The notes beneath the pieces are model-generated. The model worked only from the letters and a program-made list of their open reading frames with translations, had not been told where the DNA came from and ran no database searches. A stretch of 64,000 nt of DNA, from contig OY294069.1 of assembly GCA_958510875.1 (NCBI GenBank), positions 165,911,111 to 165,975,110 of the forward strand, written 5' to 3'. Of the stretch, positions 32,340-44,283 are shown one piece after another. The stretch's first letter is position 1. Every line of letters starts with the position of its first letter. The position numbers and the translations under genes were made by a program. The stretch comes from Endomychus coccineus (lineage: Eukaryota; Arthropoda; Insecta; Coleoptera; Endomychidae).

Positions 32340-33879
32340 CGAATAATCTTTTTGATTTTGAGAATAGACTAGGTAAAGATACCATCTAGTTTGCACATAT
32401 CTATGGTTCGATAGATCGAACGTATATCTAATTATACTGTATTTATTTTATTGGTTGCCCTATAACACGTTGAGTGCGTACAGCATAACTTCTTTTTGGT
32501 CCCGTTAACATTTTAATATTCCAAGTTAATCTGACCCAGTGAGCAGAGATAACGGTCGGATTTTCATATCAATTCGTTATGAGCATTTTTGCAGGCAGCA
32601 GATTTACCTATTCCTACATCACGGATAGCCGATTATGCACCATGTAAACGGTGTCTAGGTTGCACATATGTTTTGTAACGTGCAATAAAATAGAATGTTT
32701 ATTTAATGATGTTGCGTTAAAATTGCAATGACTACTCACTCGCTCCCTATTTAGATGCGACCGAATTCATGGAAGAAGCTGCACAGTGTGTCACGTAAAA
32801 ATTCAATTCAATTTCAAATAGGCTGAATATAATCAATCATCACGATCCTAATGGTGTGTCTAGACTTGAATATTTCAGCCTGACCAAACCGAGGGCGCAG
32901 TCCGAACAAGTTAATACTCTAATGCAGTCGAATGTGTTTAAAAATAGGCCAAACCCGTAAATCCTTGGGAAATGGATTGATGTTGATAGGACAAAGTGCA
33001 TTCTCTTCAGAATGTCATCAGAACAGCTTCCGTTTTTCTCGTAGCTATTTCGAAGCGGTGTTGCCTTACAAGTGGTACCAAGTTTTCAATCATAGTTACA
33101 GCGTTGCCAATAAGGAGTAATTATGGCTCGAAGACAAAGAGGTACGTTGGTTTTCTTTGTCATACTTCATGTAATCATTGCGACAAGTCAAATAGACTTT
33201 TATGAATGAAATGTTTCGTCTCCTTAGGATAATAGGTCTATGGTAGACACCGAATTCAGGACGGATGTTTTCAGGTAATGAACACTTTGGGAGTTCACTA
33301 GCGTTTGCGTTATACTTTACCATTTGCATATAAACTTGTCGAATGTCGAATAAAATTATTGACTTTTGGATTAGCACGCTACATTTAATTTCTCAGTTAT
33401 TATATGACCACACGGTCGAAGTTATATTGGATCATTTAAGTTACTAACGCCTAGGCGTGAATGAAGAACCGAACCTTCGGGTTCGGTTTTCTATTACCTA
33501 CTTAATATGTACTAATGTGAATGCGAAAGCCAGCTATGATATTTATGAGGGTACCTATTGGTTTCCTCTTCTCACCCAACATAAGCATCTGCTCACAATT
33601 ATTATTCATTCAAAATCAAATGAATCAAAATGTGGTCTAGTTATGTGCAATATTATGAATATGTGAAAATGGAGGAGATAAGTATGTAGGTCGTTTGTTT
33701 GCTTTATGTCCCTTTAATATTTCATGCTTTCATTATTGGTAAAACGAATTTTTAGAACATCGATATTTGATATCTATTAACAGAGCTAAGGTTTTATGAA
33801 CTTAAAACTTAACTTGTTTAGATCATAGCATGGACACGTTATGTTTTTTACAAATTAAATATAAATTTGTTGTTCATTT
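32340..33879. other. unassigned sequence
   Basis: Several short ORFs (for example 33096-33377) have no recognisable domain. No splice-consistent exon series or repeat boundary can be supported. Confidence 0.4.
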
Positions 33880-34230
33880 CAGATTATTATCTATAGTTAC
33901 ACCAAAGAATTTGACATGCTTCTTGAATTGAGGATGTAAACTCTGTTTTAATATATAGCTTTTATTTTCGTTATTGCATTTAGTATATGTAGTTTTTGCT
34001 ACATTTAGATGCAATTTGTTGTATCAGTTTACTAAAACTAAGGTATCATCAGCAAAGATAGTCCAGTTAGGAATTTGGAAGTCAGTAATGAATATTAAAT
34101 AGAGAAGTGGTCCCAGTAGCGATTCCTGGGGCACACCCCTATTAGATACCACTGGATGAGAATTACGATTTTTATTTGAGTGAACTATTTTCTTTTGGAT
34201 GAATATGACCTACACCATTGTAGTTACCGT
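33880..34230 (-). pseudogene. LINE reverse transcriptase fragment (Jockey/CR1-like)
   Basis: On the minus strand GVPQESLLGPLLYLIFITDF (motif B) is followed by IPNWTIFADDTLVLV, the catalytic FADD box at about 34037-34062. SNRGVPQ and ASGVPQG-type contexts identify a LINE RT. Stops before and after show decay. The palm is kept; fingers and endonuclease are lost. Confidence 0.7.
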
Positions 34231-34290
34231 ATATTAAACAGAAAGAGGTAATCTATAAATACATACTTTTTTTTATTATTTCAAATTTAT

Positions 34291-35238
34291 ACCTGTAGTC
34301 CAGGCAATAAGCCCGGAAAAAAACCATAATAAAAAAAAATATGGTAAGCTAGAATTTCAATTTTTTTTTTTGCATTTTGTTCCTAATACCCCATAGATCA
34401 TTCATGACTATCAAGACTTCGGGGGTCGACCTTCCTACCCCCTCAAAACGGTGTTTCAACCCCTCAGAGGAGCATTCTTATAAAAACAGTCCAAAATTAA
34501 TGAATTAATAGCCGAAAATGACCCCTAGTATGTTTTTTGGGTCGCTGATCACGATTCCGCAGTTAGTTTTCTCGGAAAACTCCCTCCAGATGGGAAATTT
34601 GGAAAATTTATATATAATATATAACTTATAATTTTGTTGTAAAAATTACCTCTAGTAGGTTTTTTGGGTCGCTGATCACGAGTCCGCTGTAATTTTTCCC
34701 AAAAAAGTCTCTCCAGATGGAAAATTCGGGAAATTTGAGATTTTCCTGAGACTGTTATGAATAATAAAGTATAATTTTGTTGCAAAAATGACCTCTAGTC
34801 ATGACCTCCAGTCATTTTTTCAACAAAATTATATTTTATTATCCATAACCGTCTCAGGAAAATCTCAAATTTCCCGAATTTTCCATCTGGAGAGACTTTT
34901 TTGGAAAAAATTACAGCGGAATCGTGATCAGCGACCCAAAATTCCTTCTAGACGTCATTTTTGCAACAAAATTATAAATTATATATTATATATAAATTTT
35001 CCAAATTTCCCGTCTGGAGGGAGTTTTCCGAGAAAATCAACGGCGGAATCGTGATCAGCGACCCAAAAAACATACTAGGGGTCATTTTCGGCTCTTAATT
35101 CATTAATTTTAGACTATTTTTATAACAATGCTCCTCTGAGAGGTTGAAACTCCGTTTTGAGGGGGTAGAAAGGTCGACCCCCGCGGTCTTGATAGTCATG
35201 AATGATCTTTCTGGTTCGTTGCCTGGACTACTGGTCGG
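34291..35238. mobile_element. fold-back element 1, long inverted repeat with internal subunits
   Basis: The two halves are inverted about a centre near 34800: for example GTAGTCCAGGCAA at 34294 pairs with TTGCCTGGACTAC at 35219, and TCATGACTATCAAGAC with GTCTTGATAGTCATGA. Each arm is about 0.45 kb and contains two subunits with the core GGGTCGCTGATCACGA (near 34541 and 34666; complements near 34921 and 35048). No ORF of interest lies inside. This is a fold-back type transposable element or its remnant. Confidence 0.8.
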
Positions 35239-35309
35239 GGCTGCTGCGCGCTCCGACGACATCGCAGCAATCGAGCCAGAAAAAAACAAATCCGTTAACT
35301 GGAGCTACT

Positions 35310-35458
35310 TCTCCCCACCGGTCGGTAAGTAGCTTCAGGTTTCCAAATCGTATGCCCTATAAGTAGTCTTATTAAACCTAGACTCCTCCCCACCGATCGA
35401 TAAGTAGCTTCAGGTTCCCAAATCGTGTGCCCTATAAGTAGTCTTATTGAACCTAGAA
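35310..35458 (+). repeat. tandem duplication, two units of about 75 bp
   Basis: TCCCCACCGGTCGGTAAGTA and TCCCCACCGATCGATAAGTA begin the two units; both continue GCTTCAGGTT...CCTATAAGTAGTCTTATT with few differences. Confidence 0.8.
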
Positions 35459-35624
35459 TGGACTGCCTTCTGTATCCGGTTTATTAAGACCTACACCAAA
35501 TTGTTATAGGCCGGAATGATTTTGAAGTTCGAACGCAGCGAAGACCGAATTCCGCCCAAAACACCGATGATCAGAACCATTAATAAGACTTTGTGTGGCC
35601 TGGATATAGCGTGCGGAGCTCGAA

Positions 35625-35738
35625 CAAGAGATCTTGGACGAAGTGTATTGCGCTACAATAAGATTATGTTCAGAAATAAAATAAGTTTTGACTAAATAAA
35701 TCATTTCTTGTTTCAGGGACCCATTTTGCCCTCGTATA
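35625..35738 (+). mobile_element. mariner 3' end fragment
   Basis: ATAAGATTATGTTCAGAAAT, AATAAGTTTTGACTAAATAA and TTTTGCCCTCGTATAG match the 3' end and TIR of the other mariner copies. Confidence 0.75.
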
Positions 35739-36400
35739 GTATTACGGTGCAAAATTGTTAATAAAACATGTTGATAATCACTTCAAATTCATCTTACATT
35801 GCAACACTTGAATCTTGATCGAATAGATTCCAACTATTCGTGTGGTACATGACGTAAACTAGCTTCGGGGAATCCTGTACATAAACAGTCCATAAGACGT
35901 AACAATTCACGTTTACATATTATTGCCAACACTCGCCTAACGATTTGCAGCTGGTTGGCGCATCACAAAAGCTGAAAAGCAAATCCAGCATCGGAACTTG
36001 GTATGAATCTCTAGGAATCATTTCAATCCATTGTAGCATTGTACCATTATGTGTAGCTAGATACGTAAGTATCATAACAATATAAATATTCGTGATGCAT
36101 GCAGGTGAGGTGTACCAACAATCAGATGATATTGTATGTAATGAATAGTGTGAAACATGTGTAGACAAAACACTCTTTAAAATTATATCAGCAGTAGCTA
36201 TTGATTGTCCGCCGAACTGACTAATTTCAGAGTAGGAAAGTATATGTGTTAGATTATGGTTCAGGAATGTGCTAGAAACAATAAGTCATGCGTGTGGCTG
36301 ACCTGCAGCAAATCAATTGTACTAAGGACAATCCAAATATATAATTCATAATAATCTTTTCCATGAAACAGAAGACGCATTATTATAATTGAAGGGGAAT
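35739..36400. other. unassigned sequence
   Basis: No coding or repeat signal recognised between the mariner tail and the next LINE fragment. Confidence 0.4.
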
Positions 36401-36790
36401 CCGGTGAGGTTCCTCTATCCCATGACGTAAATCCTTTGCAGCCCTTATCACCTACCGGCGCGGTTCCCATTCACCTTCACCTTCAGGCCAAGGGGGGGTG
36501 GGGCGTTAAGAGCGCCACTCCTAGTTTCCGATCCAATACTCTCTTCAGTCTTCTCAGTAGAAATGATGTCAGGCTAATGAGTCTGAGTAATTTTGGGCAT
36601 AGGTCTTTTCGGTCTATTTTTGGTAACACCTTGATCATCGACCAGCTGGTATGTTATTCCATACCAGACTAGCTCTGAATATGTTTATTAAGAAGGGTAG
36701 TAGAATCGCCAGGCCATTTTGGAGCAGAACTAGGAAGATCCCGTCCTCACCCAGAATAGAGTGAGTTCCTCATTACCGCTAAGGTCGTAC
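36401..36790 (-). pseudogene. LINE reverse transcriptase fragment, fingers region
   Basis: On the minus strand GEDGIFLVLLQNGLAILLPF, LINIFRASLVWN, then LASFLLRRLKRVLDRK resemble the N-terminal RT region of R1/Jockey-group LINEs (compare G.DGI.P..L and PISLTSFLLKTLERLVD). Frameshifts and stops separate the blocks. GC-rich stretches set it apart from the flanks. Confidence 0.6.
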
Positions 36791-37160
36791 AATGTTTTCA
36801 CGCAATCCTATAAGAGCTTTGATGTTATTTTCACCTGATCATGATCCGGACCCCATTCCCTACTTAGTGCAATTGGGAACGCCACATATATCTCCAGATA
36901 ATCAACAAGAATAGATGTATGTTCATATAGTGTTACCAATTAAATTAATAAATGATTAAAATATGAAATGGTCTATAAAATTAATAATGGGGTTCAATTA
37001 ATGAACCGTCTGTAGAATAATAAAGTGTCAATAAGATTAATCAACGGCTAGTACGAATTAATAAACCGAATTCATTGTTGTTACTGCATCAGCCCAGGCG
37101 GTAAATCCCCGGCGCAATATACTTTTGCTACTATTATCGTAGGTTAGAAACTCGCAGGTT
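36791..37160. other. unassigned sequence
   Basis: AT-rich, with ATTAATAAA-type short repeats around 36945-37070; no feature supported. Confidence 0.35.
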
Positions 37161-37408
37161 AGTTTGTTAAATTTTTATATAATTTTGGGAATACTCGGTT
37201 AGTTGTTTATTTGAAAGTTTGTTTTGTAATTCGTTAATTTTCCTTGTCCTTGTACACATGCAGGAAACTCCAAGCGGCAAAGTTATCGCAGGTTAGTTTG
37301 TTAAGTCTTTATACATTTCTGGGAATACTAGGTTAGTAGGTTTATTTGAAAGTTTGTTTTTGCAATTGATTGATTTTCCTTGCACATGCACATATGCAGG
37401 AAACCTTA
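37161..37408 (+). repeat. direct repeat, two units of about 120 bp
   Basis: Both units begin CGCAGGTTAGTTTGTTAA and end with ACATGCAGGAAAC or CATATGCAGGAAAC, sharing TTTATTTGAAAGTTTG in the middle. The second ends at the TA where the TIR element is inserted. Confidence 0.7.
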
Positions 37409-37410
37409 TA

Positions 37411-38375
37411 ACGGGATATCAAAAATTATCTTGGTCAAGGGTGGTTGTGGAATCTAAAACGTGTCTTACTTTACGTTTGAAATAATTATGTCATAATTAA
37501 TTTGAAGTTTCTAAAAGTGCGAAATTTCGCAATTTTATACGAATATTGTTACACTCAGGAGTCTTTGGCGCTTTGGACTCCGGGATTTTACGTGGCCTAT
37601 CGAAATTAGAAGGTTCGAATTATCTAAAAACATAATTGCATGAACGCCTGACGTTATATGTAATTAGCTACGAACGAAATCATTCTGACAGATGCCTCGA
37701 GGAGCTCGCTGCGCGTAAGTTAGAGTTTATACATTTTACCTCGGTCTTGTTAATTTGTGGCCGTTTCTTGCCCCGTGCGACCATCGCCAGTTGTAATAAA
37801 GTGTTTTTGGCTATGGGCCGCTAGCTTTTACCCACTTCGTGTATATTTTAGTCGCGAGAAAATTCCCTTTGGTACGTCGCACGTTAGACGCGCGTAGCTG
37901 AGATCTGAGAATAGCTCAAACTGTTTTAATTAAATTTTCCTATTTAATGGACATTTATCGAAAGAGAAAGGCCGTCGGGCACGGTCCGATAATAAATCTA
38001 ACTACATGGAGCGAAAACGGCACGCGAAAAGTCGTCGTAAAGCCGTATTAGGTACAACCAGTTTGCACTTTTCTAACTCGCGTGCTACGGGGGCTTCTCA
38101 CGTGAACGTCATTCGATTTACGGAAAATCAACTATTTCAAAATAGTTTTTGACCCGGATTGTGGCTATCACGACCTCTGAAAAGGTTCAAAGTTTACATA
38201 ATTATTTCATAACTTGTAGTTCATTATTGTTTTACAACTGAAATAAATAGGTATGAAATTTGTAGGTTATTGATGATGTCAGTGTAACAGTGACATAATT
38301 ATTTCAAACGTAAAGTAAGACACACGTTTTAGATTCCACAACCACCCTTGACCAAGATAATTTTTGATATCCCGG
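37411..38375. mobile_element. 1-kb non-coding TIR element, copy 2
   Basis: Same element as 12842-13848 but inverted relative to it. The inner sequence ATTGATGATGTCAGTGTAAC lies here at the right end and its complement at the left end there. It has TA at 37409-37410 and 38376-38377. Small indels against copy 1 (for example ACGGGGGCTTC for ACGAGCTTC) disrupt any shared ORF, so the interior is not under coding constraint. First base after TA is A, not C. Confidence 0.8.
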
Positions 38376-38377
38376 TA

Positions 38378-40435
38378 CTAGGTTATTCTTTTTTGTAAAT
38401 GTATTACAGACTATTTCGTACTCTTATTAATTCTGACTGTAGATTTGCAGATTTGTTATCAGCTTTTTCGTACTGATATTTTATTAATCTTTACGGCCCA
38501 TTATATTCACAATAGTGGAAATACAAACACTAACCAAATAATTATTTTATTGCTTCAAAAGTTCCATTTTAACTTATCAAATTTTATAAATGTACTGTCT
38601 TTTACAATATTTCATTGACTGTTTGTAATATTATAGTGTACATAATGAATTACTACTGTTCAGTTTATTACGACCTATTTTGAATTATGTACAATGGTAG
38701 ACTGTATACCATTCCTGCTTCAAAGGAACCGAGCAATCAAATGCACTGAAAGTCTCGACCCAGACCACATTCAATCAACAACCAGTACTAACTTCGTGTA
38801 CAGAAGCATTGAACGGTGATCATTCACTTAATAATTGACTGCACTAGTACATAAATAATATAATGTGCACTGTTTTATTGTCCAATGAAATATCTAGTTC
38901 AGATAATGATAGAATTTGTAGGTACCTAAGTAACAATACATTATTTATTTTTGTATCAATTCAGTAATTTCTATGCATTATTTCTAACTCACGCATTTAC
39001 CTGTCTATTATCTGTAATTTTCCGACGTAAACATTCTTACTTCATCAATATTTTAACAATGCAACGTCGTTACAAGGTTACGTATGTATAGCTTGAAAGT
39101 ATAAACCTACTCTGCTGTTACCTGTAACATTCCATATCAAACTCGAATATCGGGAAAATCGATATCATTCTTTCTGTTCGTAGCCCATTTCACTTGTCTT
39201 TTATTATAATATAACAACATATTATGATATGAGCTAATGTTATAAAATTTGGCATTACCCAAGAACAACCTTTCGCATTCTATAATGTTCTTCTGAATAC
39301 TTGACTTGAGAAAACAGAACAGGTCGACGGTCGTCGCGCCAAAAATGAAATATTTATGCGCAAGGTTGCCATATGTTCCTTCGAATTCTTCCGAATTGAT
39401 ATTGAATTTGAAATTTTCTTCGTTATTATGATGATAATGATGATGATGATACTCCTAGAAGTTACTTTCTAAAAAAAGGCAACCTGTGTGAATATGACCT
39501 AGCGTGTTATCTCTACTATTATTAAATCACAATCTCTTGATATTCTAGTAGCCTACTCTCGCCATTTTGGACCTTGGTTCAAAATCCAGTGCCGACCGAT
39601 TGGGCTACGAATTTTTTTTACAGGGTATTTACACTATTTGCCAAGTATATCTCTTCTTTTTTATGACACAAACAATGTCGTCTTCGAAAATACTATTACA
39701 AATTAGCATTCATCTTTTGCTTGCTTCTGGATGTTTGGTAAATAACTCTGCGGTTATAACTTTCGTTATTGCACATCTCGGAAAACATCAGCAATTGAAA
39801 TATCAGTGACGCAACATAATAGTAAGATTTGTTGAGATAACATCATATATGAAAGAATTCTGTAGGTGTCTGGAGAGATGTCGTCAGATTTCTCAGCTTC
39901 CTTTACCATATAAGATTTTCATTTTGTCCACTGTATATGCACCTACCTTTATACCCACTTCTCTACAATTTTACAGTGGGTAGTAATACCACTCATGACC
40001 ATTCATACTATTAATTCCTTATATCTCCACTAGCTTGATCGGCAAAATACATGTACCAATTATGAAAGAAGAGTGGGAATCGTGTTTGTTAGTGTCTGTC
40101 TACACTTTGCCGGCTTAAGGCCAAAGGTAACGCTGGGCCAAGAAATGTAGAGGGCCCTCAAAGTTCTTTATGGAGAGAAAAATGTAATTTTTTTTAGTAT
40201 TCACACACTCACACCTCTATAAGAAGCGAAAGAAAAACAACACATTTCATAATAATTATTAATAAATAATAAAGATGATCTTTTTTACAAGGATTTTTTG
40301 GAGCTTTTAAAGTAGAAAATTCTTCAATAATATCATTGAAATTTAATGAAAACAAAATTTCATTCTCAATACTCATTAAAGATAAATGGGATAATAATGC
40401 CTACTTAACGACCTAGTAACCCTACTCAATATTGT
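38378..40435. other. unassigned AT-rich sequence with a short microsatellite
   Basis: A (GAT)n-like tract lies near 39428-39452. A GGTTCAAAATCC stretch near 39577 resembles a tRNA B box, but no A box or cloverleaf accompanies it. No gene seen. Confidence 0.4.
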
Positions 40436-40439
40436 AACA

Positions 40440-40618
40440 TTAAATTGTTTTCTTAATTTTCTCTAAGGTCTCCGGAATATATGGTAATGTTATAATATTA
40501 TCTGTATTACCGCTTATTTTATTTATATATGACATTCCATTATAGATTTTTTTATTCTTTCTTTACTGATGGGGTTGAGAAATGTTTTTGGGTAACCACT
40601 CATTTCCAGTGTATTACG
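40440..40618 (-). mobile_element. Penelope-like element fragment (linker between RT and endonuclease)
   Basis: It matches the coding strand of the PLE in the PYIPETSEKIKK / IYNGSSYKNNIKG region: TTCTCTAAGGTCTCCGGAAT corresponds to 46000 on the full copy. It ends at CATTTCCAGTGTATTACG (NTLEMNG). Several substitutions and small indels break the frame. Confidence 0.8.
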
Positions 40619-40632
40619 CAGTTAATTCTTAT

Positions 40633-40905
40633 GGTAAGTATGTTATGATAGTAAACAAGTGAATATATTTTTATAGAAGCGTACTGACACTTGGTGCACC
40701 GATTTAATCATTGATGTGAATTTTGATAATGCATTCATATTCACGAAAGAATGGGAAGAAAAGAAATTCTAATATGCAAGATGTCATCGTTCTAGCTGTT
40801 CTATGCTCCACTTCAAAAATCCCCATCAATGATTACATCGGTACACCAAGTGTCAGTACGCTTCTATAAAAATATATTCACTTGTTTATTATCATAACGT
40901 ACTAA
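40633..40905. mobile_element. inverted-repeat (MITE-like) element of about 273 bp
   Basis: The left arm starts AGTATGTTATGATAGTAAAC and the right arm ends ATTATCATAACGTACT; each is about 80 bp (TAATCATTGATG near 40701 pairs with CATCAATGATTA near 40826). The loop is about 110 bp and non-coding. The arms differ at several positions. No TSD was found. Confidence 0.7.
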
Positions 40906-42355
40906 CTTGATCGTTGGAATGATGTTATAAATAACTGTGACAATGTCTAATTAGACATCGTAAGATATAGGCTCCGTAAAATGTATTTATTGCTTACTTA
41001 GTCATGTTATACTCGAGTTGATTTTCTAGGTCAAGTAATATGGTACAGATAACCAAAGACGTAACATAAACATACTAATTTGAGATAACTTATTACAATA
41101 ATGATCATAACGATGGAAAGTTTATTTTACTATTGAATATTTCTGAAACCCCAATACGTATCATCCAGGATAGGTAAACCTATAGAGGACCTCTGGTACG
41201 CAGTCAGGTATAAGGTCCAAGAGTAGGGGCGATACTAACAGCAGTGCTGCCAACCTTTGAATATAAAATTTCCCTCAAAAAGGATTAAAATTTCCCTTTT
41301 GCTAAAACATACCCAAAATATTGTATATTACCACGTTAATCAATAATAATTATTTAGGTTTTTACAAAAATAATTTTAAACACGTGATAAACTGATAAAC
41401 AAAATAACTTTACACAAGTCTCAAAAAAAATCTAAATCTATATACCAAAATGGGTAATAGAGAAGTTGGCAAGTACAAAAAATATCAGAGAGAACATAAT
41501 ATTTTATATTAACATATAATCCTTTTAGAAGCGTATTCCTGAGCAAATTTTATAAATGCAAGTTTATATAAATGATTTTAATTAAGCTTGACAGAAAGCA
41601 GAACGATTATTCGCCGCAAAGTATTCTGTTTGGAAATATTACGTTTACTTTCAAAAGACCTATGTAACTTAATTCTGTTTTATAAGTAATAATAAATCAA
41701 AACTACGTTATAAATTTAGAACAAAATTCTATACTATCCTAGAAAAATAATTTCTTAGTAACACAAGATTTATTATTTTTTATTTTTATTATGCAAATTT
41801 AAATGCGTTTTACAGATATTAAATTATTCAAGGTTGCAGTTCAGAGACGTTTGTGATCACCTAAAAGAAATCCACGAAATAGAATAATACAAAATACAAT
41901 TTATTAGTTCTGATGTGTTTCAAATACAACCATTGAGTAAGAACGCTGCTCTTGTTACAAGTTTCGTGGAAGAATTATAGAAGGTTAGATATTGGAATAT
42001 TAAAAGGTAGTTGCTTTACATTAATGTATCTAAGACAGCGAAAATGTTTTTGCTCTAAAATAAGTACATTACTCTATGAGAAAATATGCATTACTGGTTT
42101 TTCGAAAAAAAAAATTGTTTGGAGTCATTAGAAAATTGAATAAAATAACGATGTAAATGAATTCAAATATAATATTTTTCATGAGAGTAATAGTAAAATT
42201 CATTATTAATCAGTTCCGATAAAATATGATTTTTATATAATTGTTTCACATTGTATAAGAACTATTCGCATTTATGTAAAAATAATGAAATGAATAAATT
42301 ATTTATTTCATTATCTTTGCACAACTAAATAATATTCCCATTAATAATGTTTTTA
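40906..42355. other. unassigned very AT-rich sequence
   Basis: No coding or repeat signal recognised. Confidence 0.4.
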
Positions 42356-42359
42356 AGAA

Positions 42360-42620
42360 AATATACAAAACAAATTTTCCAATTCTGGGAATCGAGCTCG
42401 AGTCTACTGACTCGAATCCAAGTATACTATCTCCTAGACCACAGCGCCTTTTGTTATAGACTTGTTAACGTACAATGTAAATTTAAATTTACTTCAATAA
42501 TTGTTGTTGTTCTTGAATGATTTTGATGAAACTTGAGTGAAAGCATATTTAAATTAACTTGAATTTACTGTAAAAGCTTTGAATCGATTCAATATATGCT
42601 TTGGGAGCTATGATTGTGCG
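42360..42620 (-). repeat. dispersed repeat with tRNA-like region (SINE-like), minus copy
   Basis: On the minus strand GGCGCTGTGGTCTAGGAGAT matches the tRNA-like head of the copy at 9304, and CTCGATTCCCAGAATTGG matches its B-box region, though the B box here is mutated (GCTCGATTCC for GGTTCGATTCC). The matching continues about 170 bases upstream of the tRNA-like part, as in the plus copy. Confidence 0.6.
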
Positions 42621-42814
42621 TATTACACGATTTCCTTGAAGAAAAAATTAGGGTTCGTCACTGAATTGCAATTACATTTTTTGTCAAAATTTGAATATGA
42701 TAGGACTTTTAGTTTTTGAGTTAATCCTAGGTAATACAGATTCTTGACCCAGTATAAATTATACATAAAAATTCTCGGGAAATAGGTCACATTAAAACTT
42801 TGTTTTATATTTTC

Positions 42815-42856
42815 GTCTTTAAGTACGTTTCGGTCTCACGACCATCATCAGAAGAC
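42815..42856 (-). ncRNA. hammerhead-like ribozyme, stem III mutated
   Basis: On the minus strand stem I, the CTGATGA core, stem II and GAAA are intact. One base in the short stem III differs (CTT where CGT is normal), breaking one of its two pairs. Probably weak or inactive. Confidence 0.55.
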
Positions 42857-43115
42857 TTATTATGTCAAAAAGGATTTTTTTAAACTGATTATAGCCCAAG
42901 CGTCCATATCGTACATACCAACATGCGCTTGTATATTATAAGAATATTACTGAATAGTGGATTCTTGTTAAATTTTTATACTTGAATATTGACGGTACAA
43001 TTTCGATTATTCGTGGTTCTGTTCGTTTCGACGGCATGGGCTTTTTGATTGAAATTTGTGCGATATGGACGCTTGTGCTATAATTAGTTTTAAAAAACCC
43101 TATTTGACATAATAA

Positions 43116-43157
43116 GTCTTCAGATGATGGTCGTGAGACCGAAACGTACGTAAAGAC
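43116..43157 (+). ncRNA. hammerhead-like ribozyme, core mutated
   Basis: The first core reads CAGATGA instead of CTGATGA; the changed U is an invariant hammerhead base. The other stems and GAAA are intact. Expected to be inactive. Confidence 0.6.
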
Positions 43158-43349
43158 GAAAATATAAAACAAAGTGTTAATGTGACCTATTTCTCGAGAA
43201 TTTTTATATATAGTTAATCCTAGGGATAACATTTCGTGACGGACATCCAGACAAACAGAGCCTAAAATTCGATGAAACCTACTTTAGTGTAAGAATTTCT
43301 GCTCTCTTTTTAGAAATAGCTAGTAGTCGAGTCAATTTAGCAAAACAAG

Positions 43350-44283
43350 CTCGCAATTTTTTCCAAACAGACCAATCAACTTAATTTTTTTTGCAAATCG
43401 TTCCTGGACGGATACTGAACGATATTGAACTTTAAGATCTAGTCGCTCGACCATTTTTCACCTGTTAAACCGGAAATTGGCCAATTTTCATGGGAAAATG
43501 TATTGTAAAATTTGTAAAATTGTAAGTAAGTATTGCCAAAATTGGCTGAAAAACTCCACTCGGGGGTTTTCGGGGTCGCTGATCACGAGTCCGAAGTTAG
43601 ATTTACCATTTTCGACCGCAGTATCTAGAAATTGGCCAATTATATGTCTGAAAAATAGCCAAATTTAATAATTTCGTAATTTTTGTTGAAAATGACTAAA
43701 ACATTTCACTCGGGGGTTATCGAGGTCGCTGATCACGATTCCGAAGTTAGATGTACCATTTTCCACCGCGGTAGCTAGAAATTGGCCAATTTTATGTCAG
43801 AAAAATGGATAAATTAGATAATTTCGTAATTTTTGTTGAAAATGGCTAGAAAATTTCACTCGTAAGTCATTTGATACTGGATATGAAACAAATGATTTAC
43901 AGTCACGGATAAATTCCCTGACTTTTGATAGCAGTGGCAATTTCAACAAAAATTACGAAATTATCTAATTTATCCATTTTTCTGACATAAAATTGGCCAA
44001 TTTCTAGCTACAGCGGTGGAAAATGGTACATCTAACTTCGGAATCGTGATCAGCAACCTCGAAAACCCCCGAGTGGAATTTTCCAGTCAATTTTGGCAAT
44101 ACTTACCAATTTTACAAATTTTACAATAAATTTTCCAATGAAAATTGACTAATTTCCGGTTTAACAGGTGAAAAATGGTCGAGCGACTAGATCTTAAAGT
44201 TCAATATCGTTCAGTATCCGTACAGGAACGATTTGCAAAAGAAATTAAGTTGATTGGTCTGTTTGGAAAAAATTCCGAGCTTT
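43350..44283. mobile_element. fold-back element 2, long inverted repeat with internal subunits
   Basis: TTTTTTCCAAACAGACCAAT at 43356 pairs with ATTGGTCTGTTTGGAAAAAA-like sequence near 44254-44273. Inside the left arm two subunits carry CGCTGATCACGAGTCCGAAG (43578) and CGCTGATCACGATTCCGAAG (43725). In the right arm one complement is kept (CTTCGGAATCGTGATCAGCA near 44036); the other is missing, so the arms are unequal. The centre lies near 43900. It has no ORF of interest. Confidence 0.8.

Larger units (their letters stand above)
42732..43211. mobile_element. non-autonomous PLE made of two inverted termini
   Basis: AGTTAATCCTAGG flanks the element at 42719-42731 and 43212-43224 (13-bp TSD). 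Inside, a terminal repeat with ribozyme in minus orientation (from 42732) faces a second terminal repeat in plus orientation (to 43211), joined by 3' noncoding sequence (CGTTTCGACGGCATGG and surroundings). There are no coding bases of RT or endonuclease. The exact TSD shows it inserted as a 480-bp unit rather than being trimmed in place, so it was moved by proteins made elsewhere. Confidence 0.85.

Noticed and set aside
34541..35068. CRISPR-like array of GGTCGCTGATCACGA repeats
   Set aside because: Repeats are inverted about a centre, spacers are homologous arm sequence, and the genome is eukaryotic.
36436..36672. Host exon in a GC-rich patch
   Set aside because: The minus strand carries LINE RT fingers motifs that explain it better.
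39570..39600. B-box-like GGTTCAAAATCC
   Set aside because: No A box at the right distance and no cloverleaf; chance match.
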